Source of the DNA: Rhinatrema bivittatum
Lineage: Eukaryota; Chordata; Amphibia; Gymnophiona; Rhinatrematidae
Assembly (NCBI RefSeq): GCF_901001135.1
Contig: NC_042625.1
Span: 35,779,842 to 35,843,841, forward strand
Length of the DNA stretch: 64,000 nt
Direction of reading: 5' to 3'
The notes under the pieces are model-generated. The model was not told the origin of the DNA, made no database searches, and saw only the letters and a list, made by a program, of their open reading frames with translations. Both the position numbers and the translations under genes were made by a program. Numbering within the stretch: position 1 is the first letter of the stretch; each line of letters starts with the position of its first letter. This document shows positions 11,538 through 21,602 of the stretch, piece after piece.

Positions 11538-11589
11538 TTGGTACTACAGGAACGAAAATTATCAGGTAAGAACTAATTTTCCTATGGTG

Positions 11590-11761
11590 AACTCCAGTCC
11601 TCGAGTGCCACAAACAGGCCAGGTTTTCAGGATATCCACAATGAATATGCATGAGAAAGATTTGCATGCACTGCCTCCAATGTATGCAAATCTATCTCAT
11701 GCATATTTATTGTGGATATCCTGAAAACCTGGCCTGTTTGTGGCATTCGAGGACTGGAGTT
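11590..11761. mobile_element. Palindromic MITE, 172 bp
   Basis: The ends 'aactccagtcctcgagtgcc' and 'ggca-ttcgaggactggagtt' are inverted. The inverted arms run on through 'caggttttcaggatatccac' and 'gtggatatcctgaaaacctg' to a short centre near 11670-11690. It has no coding capacity. Such long-arm foldback MITEs are mobilised in trans by DNA transposases. The superfamily is not assignable because no clear target duplication is visible. Confidence 0.75.
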
Positions 11762-12264
11762 TGCCATCACTGCCCTAAACCGTACCAATCTATTTTTTTT
11801 TGTTTGTTTGTTTTGCAACTTACTTCAGGGCCGACATGCAAGTCTTCAGGACAGTGTTCAATGGCGCTGTCTTGGCATGGCCCACCCCTTTAAAGAGGCC
11901 CAGCACTTGTGTGCGTACCGGGCTTTACATGCGTGGCCGGACCCCTTTGAAAATTCATGCGGCACGCACAAGGCCCAGCCACATGCATAAACCCTGGGAT
12001 TTACGCGTGCAGGCCTTTTAAAATCTGGCTTTAAGAGTTCACAGATATGGACAACAGGGGCTTTTTTCATCCATAGTTTTAATTGTTAAGGGTTATTTGA
12101 TGTGTCTGTTGTTTTGAAATATTTTATTGGTGCTTGGGAAATTTTTAAAAAAATTACTTTAATAGATGATGTTTATTTGTAAATAGTTTTGAAATATCTA
12201 TTCTTTTATTAATATGATTCTACTATTATAATTGATGTTTTATGTTTCTTGATTTTATTGTTTT
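11762..12264. other. Dispersed repeat and AT-rich intron
   Basis: 11820-12030 holds a repeat related to 39935-40220 (acgcgtgcaggcc-ttttaaaatctggc ending). 12040-12264 is AT-rich sequence with no recognisable element, ending at the left copy of the L2 target duplication. No gene is seen. Confidence 0.5.
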
Positions 12265-12330
12265 ATGAACATTGGTAGTTCTGTTTTTCCATTGTTACAC
12301 TGTAGACAGAGTCTGCCTTCTTGGGGTTTC
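12265..12330 (+). repeat. 66-bp target-site duplication, left copy
   Basis: 12265-12330 matches 16882-16947 at a constant offset of 4617 with three mismatches (63 of 66). The two copies exactly bracket the L2 element, so this is read as its target-site duplication. The length is far above the usual 5-20 bp for LINEs. Confidence 0.85.
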
Positions 12331-12336
12331 GCCGCC

Positions 12337-12959
12337 GACCCGACCTCGTCCCGTGGCCCCACGCGACCTGCTCGACGCTATCGGTGGGGTGACCCATTGG
12401 GGTCCGAGCCCGCCACGCCGCGATCCACCTCCGGCCTACCTCCTGCACCTGGCCCGAGACGCCCTGAGGACCGCCCCTGGCGCACATCACATCCGGTCCA
12501 GGAGGACCTTTTAAAGTAAGCTGCAGGGGCTTGGGATTTCCCCTTTCGCAGCTGCCGCTGACCTGACCTCGTCCCGCGGCCCCACGTGACCGGCTCGACA
12601 CTATCGGCGGGGTGACCCATCGGGGTCCAAGCCCGCCACACCGCGATCCATCTCTGGCCTACCTCCTGCACCCGGCCAGAGACGCCCTGAGGACCGCCCC
12701 CGGCACACATCACATCCGGTCCGGGAGAACCTTTTAAAGTAAGCTGCAGGGGCTTGGGATTTCCCCTTTCGCAGCCGCCGCTGACCCGACCTTGTCCTGC
12801 GGCCCCACACGACCGGCTCGACGCTATCGGCGGGGTGATCCATCGGGGTCCGAGCCCGCCACGTCGCGATCCACCTCCGGCCTACCTCCTGCACCCGGCC
12901 CGAGACGCCCTGAGGACTGCCCCTGGCGCACATCACATCCGGTCCCGGAGGACCCTCTA
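12337..12959 (+). promoter_or_regulatory. Three 223-bp tandem monomers at L2 5' end
   Basis: Units start at 12337, 12560 and 12783 with constant 223-bp spacing. Each holds 'gctcgac(a/g)ctatcgg', 'cacatcacatccggtcc' and an end block 'ttttaaagtaagctgcagggg'. They are rich in CpG and sit directly at the 5' end of the LINE. By analogy with mouse L1 5' monomers they are a likely internal promoter array. The promoter role is inference; the tandem structure is seen directly. Confidence 0.8.
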
Positions 12960-13754
12960 TATTGAGCACCCAGCACCTGGCGTCTCGCGCCAAAGGAGCG
13001 CGACTAAGGGGCCTGCCCCTTAGTGCGCCCCTTTGTGCACCCCTCACTTCACCTCCAATCCTATTTTATGCCACTGACCTTAACTAATCTCCTAAGGCTT
13101 TGTAACTCCATTTCCATTTTGCTCCCCTCCTCCCCCCAATTGCTTTATTGCAACATCTACTGTTGAACTGCTGAGATCCTCCTCGCTCTATATTTGTATT
13201 TACCGTGGTCTCATCCTCGCACCGCAACCTTCTCCTTTTCACTGTATTGTATTACTGCAGTATTAATACTACATTGTACTGTATGACTGTTCTGCACTGT
13301 GATGCTGTCTCAAGTTTTTACGCTGTAAGGCCGTTACCCCTATCTTTGGGTACCCTACCGTCCTCCCCTCCCCCACCCCCCCAGGTTTGCCCCTCTCCTT
13401 CACCACTCCTCTCTCCTTCCTCCCTGGGTGCCACCTCTACCCTTCGTCGATATCTGTCCACCACCCAATAACTACCCCCTTTACTCTTATATTGTATGCA
13501 CCTCTGTACTTTCCTTTTCCGGCCTAAGAGACTTACTTTAGATACAAGCGCCGTACCGACCTACACTGCTGCCAACTACCCTGACCGTCTCCCACCTAGC
13601 CTCAACAATGGCATGCAATTCTGGCTTTCCCATCCTGCGTATCCACTACCCTACACGCAGACCACCCCACCCCACCTGTCACAATTCGGCCATCCAACGC
13701 AATTCCCTTCTCCCCATCCTCATCTGCCCGCTCACTCAACTCCTAGGACTCACA

Positions 13755-16573
13755 ACACTATCCATTGTTCTGCTAAATGCCCAGTCACTCACCAAAAAAC
13801 CCGAAATACTCAACGACTTACTAGTCAACTGCAAGCCAGAAATCTGCGCCATCACAGAGAAATGGCTCAGACACAGATATTGTGCTTCTCAATCAGCTAC
13901 CCACTCACACCTATGACATCTTCACTATCCCGAGACCCAAGAAACGCGGTGGTGGCCTCCTAGCTGTTAAAAAACACATAAATCTCAAACCTGTAACCAT
14001 GGACACCCCCCACAGACTTGAGATTGGGCTGTACAAATCCAATGATCTCCAGATCTGCATCGTATATGCCCCCCCCTGATCTCATAGAGCTGAACCCCTC
14101 ACCACTGATCGAATTCATTTCCAGCAATATCAACATTGAAGCCCCTGCCATAATTCTAGGAGGCTTTAACCTCCATGTTGATGCCTCCCCTCGCTCCTCG
14201 TCCTGTGAAGCTTTCCTCAACTCACTTGATGCCATGGGCTATAGGCAAATCATCTCCTCTCCCACCCACAAAGCAGGACACACCCTCGATCTTATTTTCA
14301 TTAACACCAGCATCCACTCCTCCAGCATGCCTTCATGCATCCCAGTCCCATGGTTCGGCCATTCCATCATTAAAACCTCCCTATCTATAAAGTCATCCAA
14401 TTTGCACAACCCCTCCACCAGTACCTGAATCATCTTTAGAAAATCCTGCCCCAGCGAGGATCTCATCTCAGCCTTTGCTGGATCCATGCCCACACTTGAC
14501 TGTTCTACCCCAGATGCTGCCCTCAAATCTTGGAACAAACTCACCCTTGACATTGCTGATAAGTTCTGCCCCATCACCAGACGTGAATTGAACCCCTCCG
14601 CAAAAAATCAAAAACCTTGGTACTCCGCTGATTTAAGGCAAATGAAAAACGACCTCAGACAAAAGAAAGAGCCTGGCGTAAAGACCCAACTCATCAAAAG
14701 GTGTCCACTTTCAAATCCTCGCTACATCTTTACAGACTCTCCACCCTGAAAGCCAAACGTGACTTCTACGCATCAAGGATACATGACTACAAATACAACC
14801 CAAAAGCCCTCTTCTCCTATGTATCCAATCTCACTAAGGCTACGCCCCCTGCTATTGAAGACAATGAAGCCAGTAGCAAATGTGAGGAACTGGCCCTCTA
14901 CTTTCATAATAAAGTTGCTAACATCCTCCTCAGATTTCCCCCTAATACCCATCCACCCTCTGCTAGCACATGCACTAACTCTGCTACCTTTAACTCCATT
15001 GACACTGTCTCTTCCATTGAAATTGCATCCATCCTTAAAAAGATCAAACCTGCGACCCATCCCTCAGACACTATCCCCACCAAAGCCCTCCTCCTGATAC
15101 CTGACACCATTGCTAAACCCATCACTGACATCATTAACTCCTCTCTCTCCTCAGGCATTGTCCCCGACCCTCTCAAGCACGCAGTTGTTAAACCACTGCT
15201 CAAAAACCCTCACTAGACCCCAAGGACCCCTCCAACTTTCGCCCCATCTCCAATCTCCCTCTCATCTCTAAAATTATGGAAAAGGTCGTCAACTCCCAAT
15301 TAGTGGACTACCTTGAGACGAATAACATACTTCACTCCTCACAATTCGGTTTCCGTAAACACCTCAACACAGAGACCCTCCTTCTCTCCCTCACTGACTA
15401 CCTCATTCGAGGCATGGACCAAGGACACTGCTACCTCCTGGCCCTGCTACACATTTCGGCAGCCTTCGACACCATAAACCATAAGCACCTCCTCTCCCGT
15501 CTATCTGACATTGGCCTATCTGGCTCTGCACTCCTGTGTGGTTCACCTCCTATCTCTCCAACAGGCAATTCTCAGTTAAGATAGGCAATGCAGAATCCTC
15601 CCACCATTCCCTCTCACAGGGAGTCCCTCAAGGTTCCTCCCTCTCATCTACTCTCTTCAACATCTATCTCACCCCGCTCTGCCAACTTTTAACAGACCTC
15701 GGCCTTAAATTCTATCTTTATGCTGACGACGTGCAAATCGTCATACCCATTCAGGGCTCATTAACTAAGGCACTTGAATTCTGGGGGAACTGCCTCGGAG
15801 ACTTCAATACCTTACTTACAAACCTCCACCTGGCTCTAAATACATCCAAAACGGAACTACTCCTTATTTCCCAACATCTCCCTATCAAACCCTCCATTGC
15901 AAACGACCCTGCCTACAACACCCTTCCATCACTGCACCATGCCAGAAACCTCGGGGTACAGATCGACCAGCAATTGAACCTCAAGAAACACATCAACACA
16001 ATCCTCAAGGAGGGTTTTTACAAACTCAATGTCATGAAAAAAGTAAAACCCTTACTGCACCCCAGTGATTTCCGCACTGTCATCCAAGCCACACTCTCTT
16101 CTAAATTGGACTATTGTAACTCCCTCTTCCTTGGCTTACCCTACTCCTCCATAAAACCTCTTCAAATGCTGCAAAATGCAGTAGCCAGAACCATCTCCAA
16201 TGCACGTAAATACGACCATATCACCCCTATCCTCAAAGGCCTTCATTGGCTCCCGGTATCATCCCGCATACTCTTCAAAACCCTTACCATTACCCACAAA
16301 GCCATTTTCACACACAACTCAGACTGGCTTGATCATCCTCTCCGTCTCGCATGCTCTAATCGCCCTACTAGAACCCCCAACAAAGGGACCCTCCATGTGC
16401 CATCCCTAAAGAAGGCACACCTTTCCTCCATGAGAGATCGGGCCTTTTCCATTGCCGGCCCTACGCACTGGAACGCACTCCCATCCAACCTCAGGCTAGA
16501 ATCATGCCCCTTGAAATTCAGATCCCAACTAAAGACTTGGTTATTCAAACAAGCTTACCCCCCGAACAATTAA
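13755..16573 (+). pseudogene. L2 endonuclease-reverse transcriptase, broken
   Basis: The APE-type endonuclease starts about 13755 (LLNAQSLTKKPEIL...AITEKWL) and, after a shift near 13915, continues with RGGGLLAVKKH and IVYAPP. The motif normally GDFN reads GGFNLHVD near 14160, and the normal SDH near the domain end reads FGH at about 14355, so two catalytic aspartates appear lost. RT blocks follow at 14701-16573 across two more frame changes: MEKVVNSQLVDYL, FDTINHK, GVPQGSSLSSTLFNIYL, then the catalytic YADD at about 15718. The C-terminus ends with FRSQLKTWLFKQAYP and a stop at 16571. RT would copy its RNA at the nicked target. Four or more frame breaks show a dead copy. Confidence 0.88.
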
Positions 16574-16881
16574 GAGCTTCCCTGCCCAATCGTGCCCCAT
16601 GCCCCCTGTCTTCACCCAATCCCTGTATATAGTTATGTTTTTTAATTTTAATTTAATTTTATAAATATATTAATTGTTTTAATTGTATTGCATTGGTTTC
16701 CATGTTGCTTTGTTGCCTTGTGCCCGTTTTTGATCCTTCCATGCTTCCTATTGGTTCTTGTACCCCCTCTCCCCCTCCCTGTTCAATGTATTTTCCATTC
16801 TTTTGTTCCACTGTAAACCGATATGATGTTTCGACTAATATCGCTATAAAAAAATTCTTAAATAAATAAATAAATGAATAA

Positions 16882-16947
16882 ATGAGCAATGGTAGTTCTG
16901 TTTTTCCATTGTTACACTGTAGACAGAGTCTGGCTTCTTGGGGTTTC
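16882..16947 (+). repeat. 66-bp target-site duplication, right copy
   Basis: It directly follows the AAATA tail of the L2 and repeats 12265-12330 with three mismatches. The original target then continues as 'catttcag'. Confidence 0.85.
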
Positions 16948-17827
16948 CATTTCAGTTTTTGTCTACATATTGCTGGTTCTAATTTGTGATCCCTTATTCT
17001 GTATTTGGTGAGGCTCTGCTCTGCTCTGTGCATGTGATCAAGTTGAGATATTCTGCTAGTATATAGAGTCTGTATAGTGATCTATAGCAATTAGGTTTGT
17101 TTTGTTTCTCCAGTAGGTGATGTATTGGTATTCTGGGACTCAGTATAATAGTTACAGTGCTACTTTTGCACAGGTAGGATTTGTGTTGTTTGAATCCTTG
17201 GTGTTACTACTGTTACATTATGATAGGTTTGCTGTATAGATTTTGAATGTCTTTTTTGCAGGATTTTGTGTTAGTTTACAATGTGTCTAACAGTGGAAGG
17301 AGTTTGTGCTGCTATTATTGTGAGGTGCCTACCTGGATGTACTATGGTATCTGCCTATGTTTATGTTTTGTGTGTATCTGATTGCTCCTTTCAGCAACTT
17401 GAAGAGAATCAAAACTGGAATTTTGAGCTTCTGACTGGCAGTGTGATTGCCTGCTATTTGGTAAACGGTTCAACAGATGATTGGTTGATGATAGACTTTG
17501 ACACTACGCCAGGAATCCAGGATCCCATTTTGTGTGTGTGTATTTTGTATGTGTGTAACCCAACGTTGGTGGGAGGAGTTGGGTACCCAACAAATTGTAT
17601 GGATGGAAGTGGGGGGCCATGGCTCAAAAAATTTGCTCACTCCTGGCAGAGCAAGAGTCTTTTGAAGACAGTAAATTTGGGTTCTGTGTGCTCAGTAACA
17701 TTTATAAACATTTATAAACAACTTCCTGCTAAAATAATTATGGGTTGCAAAAAAAAAAGTAAAAGATAAAACAGAGCAACTCTTAACCTGGGAGTCTCAT
17801 CTTGTGTGCTCATTTGTTTTGCTTGTC
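16948..17827. other. Intron, unclassified sequence
   Basis: Continuation of the sequence that was the L2 target, with TG-rich text and a 'caggattttgtgttagtttac' region. No protein similarity, RNA gene or clear repeat boundary is recognised. Open frames here are short and lack family motifs. Confidence 0.5.
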
Positions 17828-18135
17828 TACAAAGAAAGCAAAATTGCTCACCTGTAACAAGTGATCTCTGTGGACAGCAGAACAAACAGCCACACAATTC
17901 CTCCTTTCTTCCCAGGAAGTTGAAGACAATCTAGGAAATGGACTGTGGGAGAGGTGCGCGGCTGCATTAGTGTGGGCGCTGCATGCATGCCCAGAAGGAA
18001 CTTGAAGAAGTTTCTGGGTCAGCAGAGAATAAGAACTGACTTCACACCATCAGATGTCATCACTCATCTTGTATAGTTGTTTGTTCTGCTGTCCACAAAC
18101 AACGCCTGTTACAGATAAGCAACTTTGCTTTCTTT
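17828..18135. mobile_element. Miniature DIRS-end unit (inverted repeat)
   Basis: It begins 'aagaaagcaaaattgctcacctgtaaca' in two blocks, then 'ggacagcagaacaaacag'. It ends with the inverse: 'gttctgctgtcc...gcctgttacagataagcaactttgctttctt'. This is the arrangement ICR-right-half, spacer, right inverted repeat found at the 3' end of full DIRS elements (33891-34231), but no DIRS coding sequence lies on either side. A second isolated unit of the same build is at 35355-35660. Confidence 0.7.
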
Positions 18136-18373
18136 ATAATTATTTGCTACAAGTTCATGTTTCATTTCAGTATCCTATCGATAAATATTACTTATCAAGA
18201 ATAAATGGATTACCTTCTGTTGGTATATTATTAAGAACAAGATTTATTGGGGTTTTTTTCTATTTGCAAACCTCATTTTCCCTCCAGCTTGGGTAGGACA
18301 AGCATTCAGTTAAAAAAAAACCAACCCAAAAAACAACCCTGTTATATCTTGACTTGTTTCCTTTCCTTAACAG

Positions 18374-18544
18374 GCTATTGAAGGAGAAGCCAAAAACTTC
18401 ATAGATGAGTCATTTAAGACCCTTCGATCTGCAGAGGCAGCTTTTGACATGCTTTTGAAATTTAAACATATTCGCTCCCGGGAGGCCATCAATAAGCAGA
18501 TGATGAAGAAATTCAATGATATTCTAGCACAATATTGCAAAGAG
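18374..18544 (+). CDS. DNAH10: Axonemal dynein heavy chain, tail exon
   Basis: This is a 171-bp exon of 57 codons in phase 0 at both ends. The acceptor is 'tttccttaacag|gct' with a good pyrimidine tract, and the donor is 'aaagag|gtatag'. It encodes AIEGEAKNFIDESFKTL...FDMLLKFKHIRSREAI...MMKKFNDILAQYCKE, a helical segment of the N-terminal tail (DHC_N1 region), where dynein heavy chains dimerise and bind intermediate chains. The product is a microtubule motor of ciliary and flagellar arms. The choice of DNAH10 (inner-arm, I1/f-type) rests on resemblance of this and the two downstream exons to remembered family sequence. Other axonemal heavy chains remain possible. The exon is intact and under clear coding constraint, unlike its surroundings. 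Confidence 0.85.
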
Positions 18545-19160
18545 GTATAGATTCTATATTTGTTGAGTATGCATGACACTTCCCCCCTCCCCACCCTACC
18601 ACCATTACTGCCTGAAGATTTTTAGTTTTCAAAAACTGAAGGATAAATGTATGAAGACAGTAATGTGGAATTGTAATAATCTGAAGAAGCCCATGAAGTC
18701 TCGAAAGTTCCTTTATTACAACATCTTTCTGTTGATCCTTTAAAAGATATACACAGCTTCAAAGACTCTGTATTGGCAAACAAAAATTATTGATGTTATC
18801 TGTGTTTTAGGATAGAATAGTCTTTCCATGATTATTCTAGAATATTCATTGAAAATGTATAGATATTTTTCAAGTAAAGAAAATATCAGTTTCCTTTCAG
18901 AGGTGTTAGTGCATGTCCTTGTACAATGACAACATCTGAAGGCAAAAAAGAATAATCTGAGTAGAAATAAACCACTGAATGGTACAATGAAGCAACTTGC
19001 TCAGGGATTTTCAGAAAGCCAGGGGAAGAACTAGAATCCAAAAATCCTTATGTGCATAGGAAGAGTAATTTTTAAAACCTTTTCCACTAGTAAAACAGTA
19101 TTTTACCCATGGAAATGGGCTTTTATAAAATTTCCTTCCCTAAATGCAGGTAAACTTACA
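18545..19160. other. Intron start, no recognised element
   Basis: AT-rich sequence after the splice donor with short A/T runs. 18990-19150 holds unclassified sequence, including a donor-like 'gcaggtaaac' just before DIRS-B. No coding or RNA feature is seen. Confidence 0.5.
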
Positions 19161-19567
19161 TTCTCTCAGGACAAGCAGGATGGTGGTCCTCACATACGGG
19201 TGACATCATCAGATGGAGCCCTGTCTCGGAACACTTTTGTCAAAGTTTCTAGAACTTTGACTGGCACACTGAGCATGTTCAGCATGCCACTAACCATGCA
19301 GCCAGCAGGGGGCCCCCTTCATTCTCTTTTTTTTTCCGCACATCAGTTGCTTCGCGGTTTAGGAGCTCTGTGAAAAATTTCTCACAACTTTCCTCACAGA
19401 ACTATTTGAAGTTTATCTTCTCAAAAAATCCCTCAGCAGGGTCCCCCATCGCACTCCATTCCCTCCGACACTCGGCAAGTGTTTTTTCCGGTACTTGCAG
19501 TTGGTTCCCGGCGGCTTACCGCTTCGGTGCCAGACGATCACCGATCGTGCGTCCGCCAAATTTTAAC

Positions 19568-21535
19568 ATGGTGACCAGGTTTAGAAAATGTCCCGAGTGT
19601 CCGAAGACCATGTCCATAATGGACCCGCATGAAGTATGTGTTTTGTGCTTAGGCCCCTCGCATAACGTTCATCGATGCCCTAGTTGTGCACAAATGACCC
19701 CCAATAGCCGTCGCGCTCACCTGGACAAAATGGAGCAGTTGTTTGCTTCAAAACAAACTGCTCCATCGACGCCAATTCAAGCGCCACCCACCGTGGAGGG
19801 TCCATTGACCTCGGAGACGATTCGCCAGGAGCACCGTGGACAGAGTGACTATCCGTCACCGACTCAATCGAGGACATTGGTGTCATTGTCCTTGGTGCTG
19901 GGGAAAGATGGGACTGAGCACCAAGGGAAACATCGTCACTGGCACCGACGGGCAACCCCGACTGGTGCCGGCACCGATATCGCAGTGGCATCAACTTCCA
20001 TCAAGCCACCTGCAAAGAGGGTCCGGGGAGAGGAGTCCCCATACTCCTCTGGACCCAGGACCCCTAGGCGTTCCCCACCAATACCGGTGCCGGGCACCAA
20101 GCCTCCATGGGTCCCCCATACCATCCCCTGGCACCACTCCTCGAGTGCCTCGATATGCTCATCGGTGCCTTATCGACTCCTCTGCCACCGGACATGGTGA
20201 CATCGAGTCATCCATCGAGGCCTCCGCAGGTCCTGATTCCAGTACTGGGTTTGTCGGAGGAGGAAGGATAGATTCCCAGCCACGTCCCTCCACGGTTACC
20301 ATCGATGCCGGAGCCCATGCCAGGGCCATCGGGGCTACCGGTACCCAAGCGCACCTCATCTGCCCCGATTCCATAGATGCCAGCGCTGATTCCATCGATG
20401 CCAAGGGCCACATTCATCAATGCCTTCCCGCTCTCTCGGCTTTGGCATGCTTCCTCCATTAGGAGCTCCACTGGGAGAAGGTGAAAGTCCCTATAATCCA
20501 TAGGGTGATTCATCCTCAGGTGATTCATCACGGACATCTGAGGACCTACTCTCACAGCCTTCACCGCTGGAGGAAAGGCGAAGATCTCCTCCAGAAGACC
20601 TCTCCTTTGCCAGTTTTGTCAAAGAGATGTCTGAGACTATAAAATGTTGGAGGTCTTACAATTTGTAGATGCTCCAAAAGAAATAATGGCAATACCGGTA
20701 CATGAAGTTCTTTTGGACCTCATGCACCACCTGTGGGAACATCCAGGTACGGTACCCCCAGTCAATAGAAAGACAGATGCTACCTACCTGGTTCAACAAG
20801 CCCCAGGTTTTCAAAAGAGTCAGTTGCCCCACCACTCTGTAGTTGTGGAATCAGCTCAGAAAAAGGCTAAACAGTTGTGACCACCATTCTTCTGCCCCTC
20901 CTGGTAAGGAATAGAAAGCATTGGATGCGTTGGGACAAAGGATTTTACAAGGGTCCATGTTGATATCGCGAATTGCAGCATATCAACTATACATGACTTA
21001 ATATAATAGAAATCTCTGGAAACAAGTCCAAGAGATTGCGGAGACACTACCACAGCAACAACAAGTAGCCTTGTCCTCCATCCTACAAAAAGGAATGGAA
21101 GCAGGTAAACATTAAGTCAGAACTGCCTACGATTCTTTTGAAACAGCATCCAGAGACTTGGCAGTGGACATCAGTGCTAGACAAACTGGCAGATCTACCC
21201 TGTACTGGAGACAACCTGTTCGGGGATAAGAACTCAGTGGCCCAGTTAAAGGACCATCATGAAACCCTGCACCAGTTGTCAACTCTTTCCCCAGATGTTC
21301 CCTCCGTGGCCCGCATAGAGAACCCAAGAAACAATTCTACAGGCCTTGCAGATATTACCCTTCTGCATCCTGTGCACAACCGGCTTGGGCACCTCAGAGG
21401 GAACATGCGTGCCAAACTAGAACATCTAGACCACAGCCAGCTCCACAGGCTGGCCCTGCGTCTGGATTTTGACTCTTTCCCAGAGAGCAGCAGCCATATT
21501 CCAGTGGGGGTGGGGCCTGCCTGTGCCACTTTGTA
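19568..21535 (+). pseudogene. DIRS-B gag, multiply frameshifted
   Basis: The start chosen is the ATG at 19568 (MVTRFRKCPECPKTMS), equivalent to the start at 27101 in C. A Cys/His motif follows (CPEC, CVLCLG-x3-H, RCPSC). A Ser/Pro/Thr-rich low-complexity middle has repeats built on 'catcgatgcc'. The C-terminal blocks appear in other frames: SPPEDLSFASFVKEM-type at about 20600, LEVLQFVDAPKEIMAIPVHEV at 20647, WEHPGTVPPVNRK and QLPHHSVVVESAQKKAK at 20820. A further shift leads to CTGDNLFGDKNSVAQLKDHHETLHQLS at 21200. Frame changes near 20200, 20470, 20880 and 21100 disable it. Confidence 0.78.
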
Positions 21536-21602
21536 ACAAATTGGCATCCAATCACCACGGACTAGTGGGTACTGTCCATCGTAACCCATGGTTACCGTCT
21601 AA

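Larger units (their letters stand above)
5954..11583 (+). mobile_element. DIRS-A retrotransposon
   Basis: This is a complete-looking element of about 5.6 kb. Inverted terminal repeats (5970-6079 and 11428-11537) match in inverse orientation with two differences in 110 bp. An internal complementary region at 11124-11216 pairs with both outer ends. Its left half is the reverse complement of 'ttccctgta-gtacc' at 5954. Its right half, 11157-11216, is the exact reverse complement of 11524-11583 (60 of 60 bases). That architecture, with gag, RT-RNase H and a tyrosine recombinase and no LTR or integrase, defines the DIRS group. The genes are present in order but frameshifted, so the copy is probably not autonomous. 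Confidence 0.92.
12331..16881 (+). mobile_element. L2-clade LINE, near full length
   Basis: About 4.55 kb bounded by a 66-bp direct repeat. Order: three GC-rich 223-bp monomers, a 5' UTR to about 13600, an endonuclease domain, a reverse transcriptase, and a 3' UTR with the 'gtaaaccgatatgat...ctataaaaaaat' block and an AAATA tail (16855-16881). RT blocks such as AAFDTINHKHLL, GVPQGSSLSSTLFNIYL and YADDVQI place it in the L2/CR1 superfamily. The window's other L2 copy (53381-54950) has the same C-terminal layout. Frameshifts inactivate this copy. Confidence 0.9.

Noticed and set aside
12263..13047. Three overlapping - strand frames with repeated Arg/Gly-rich protein
   Set aside because: They are antisense readings of the 223-bp L2 monomers; the repetition reflects the DNA repeat.
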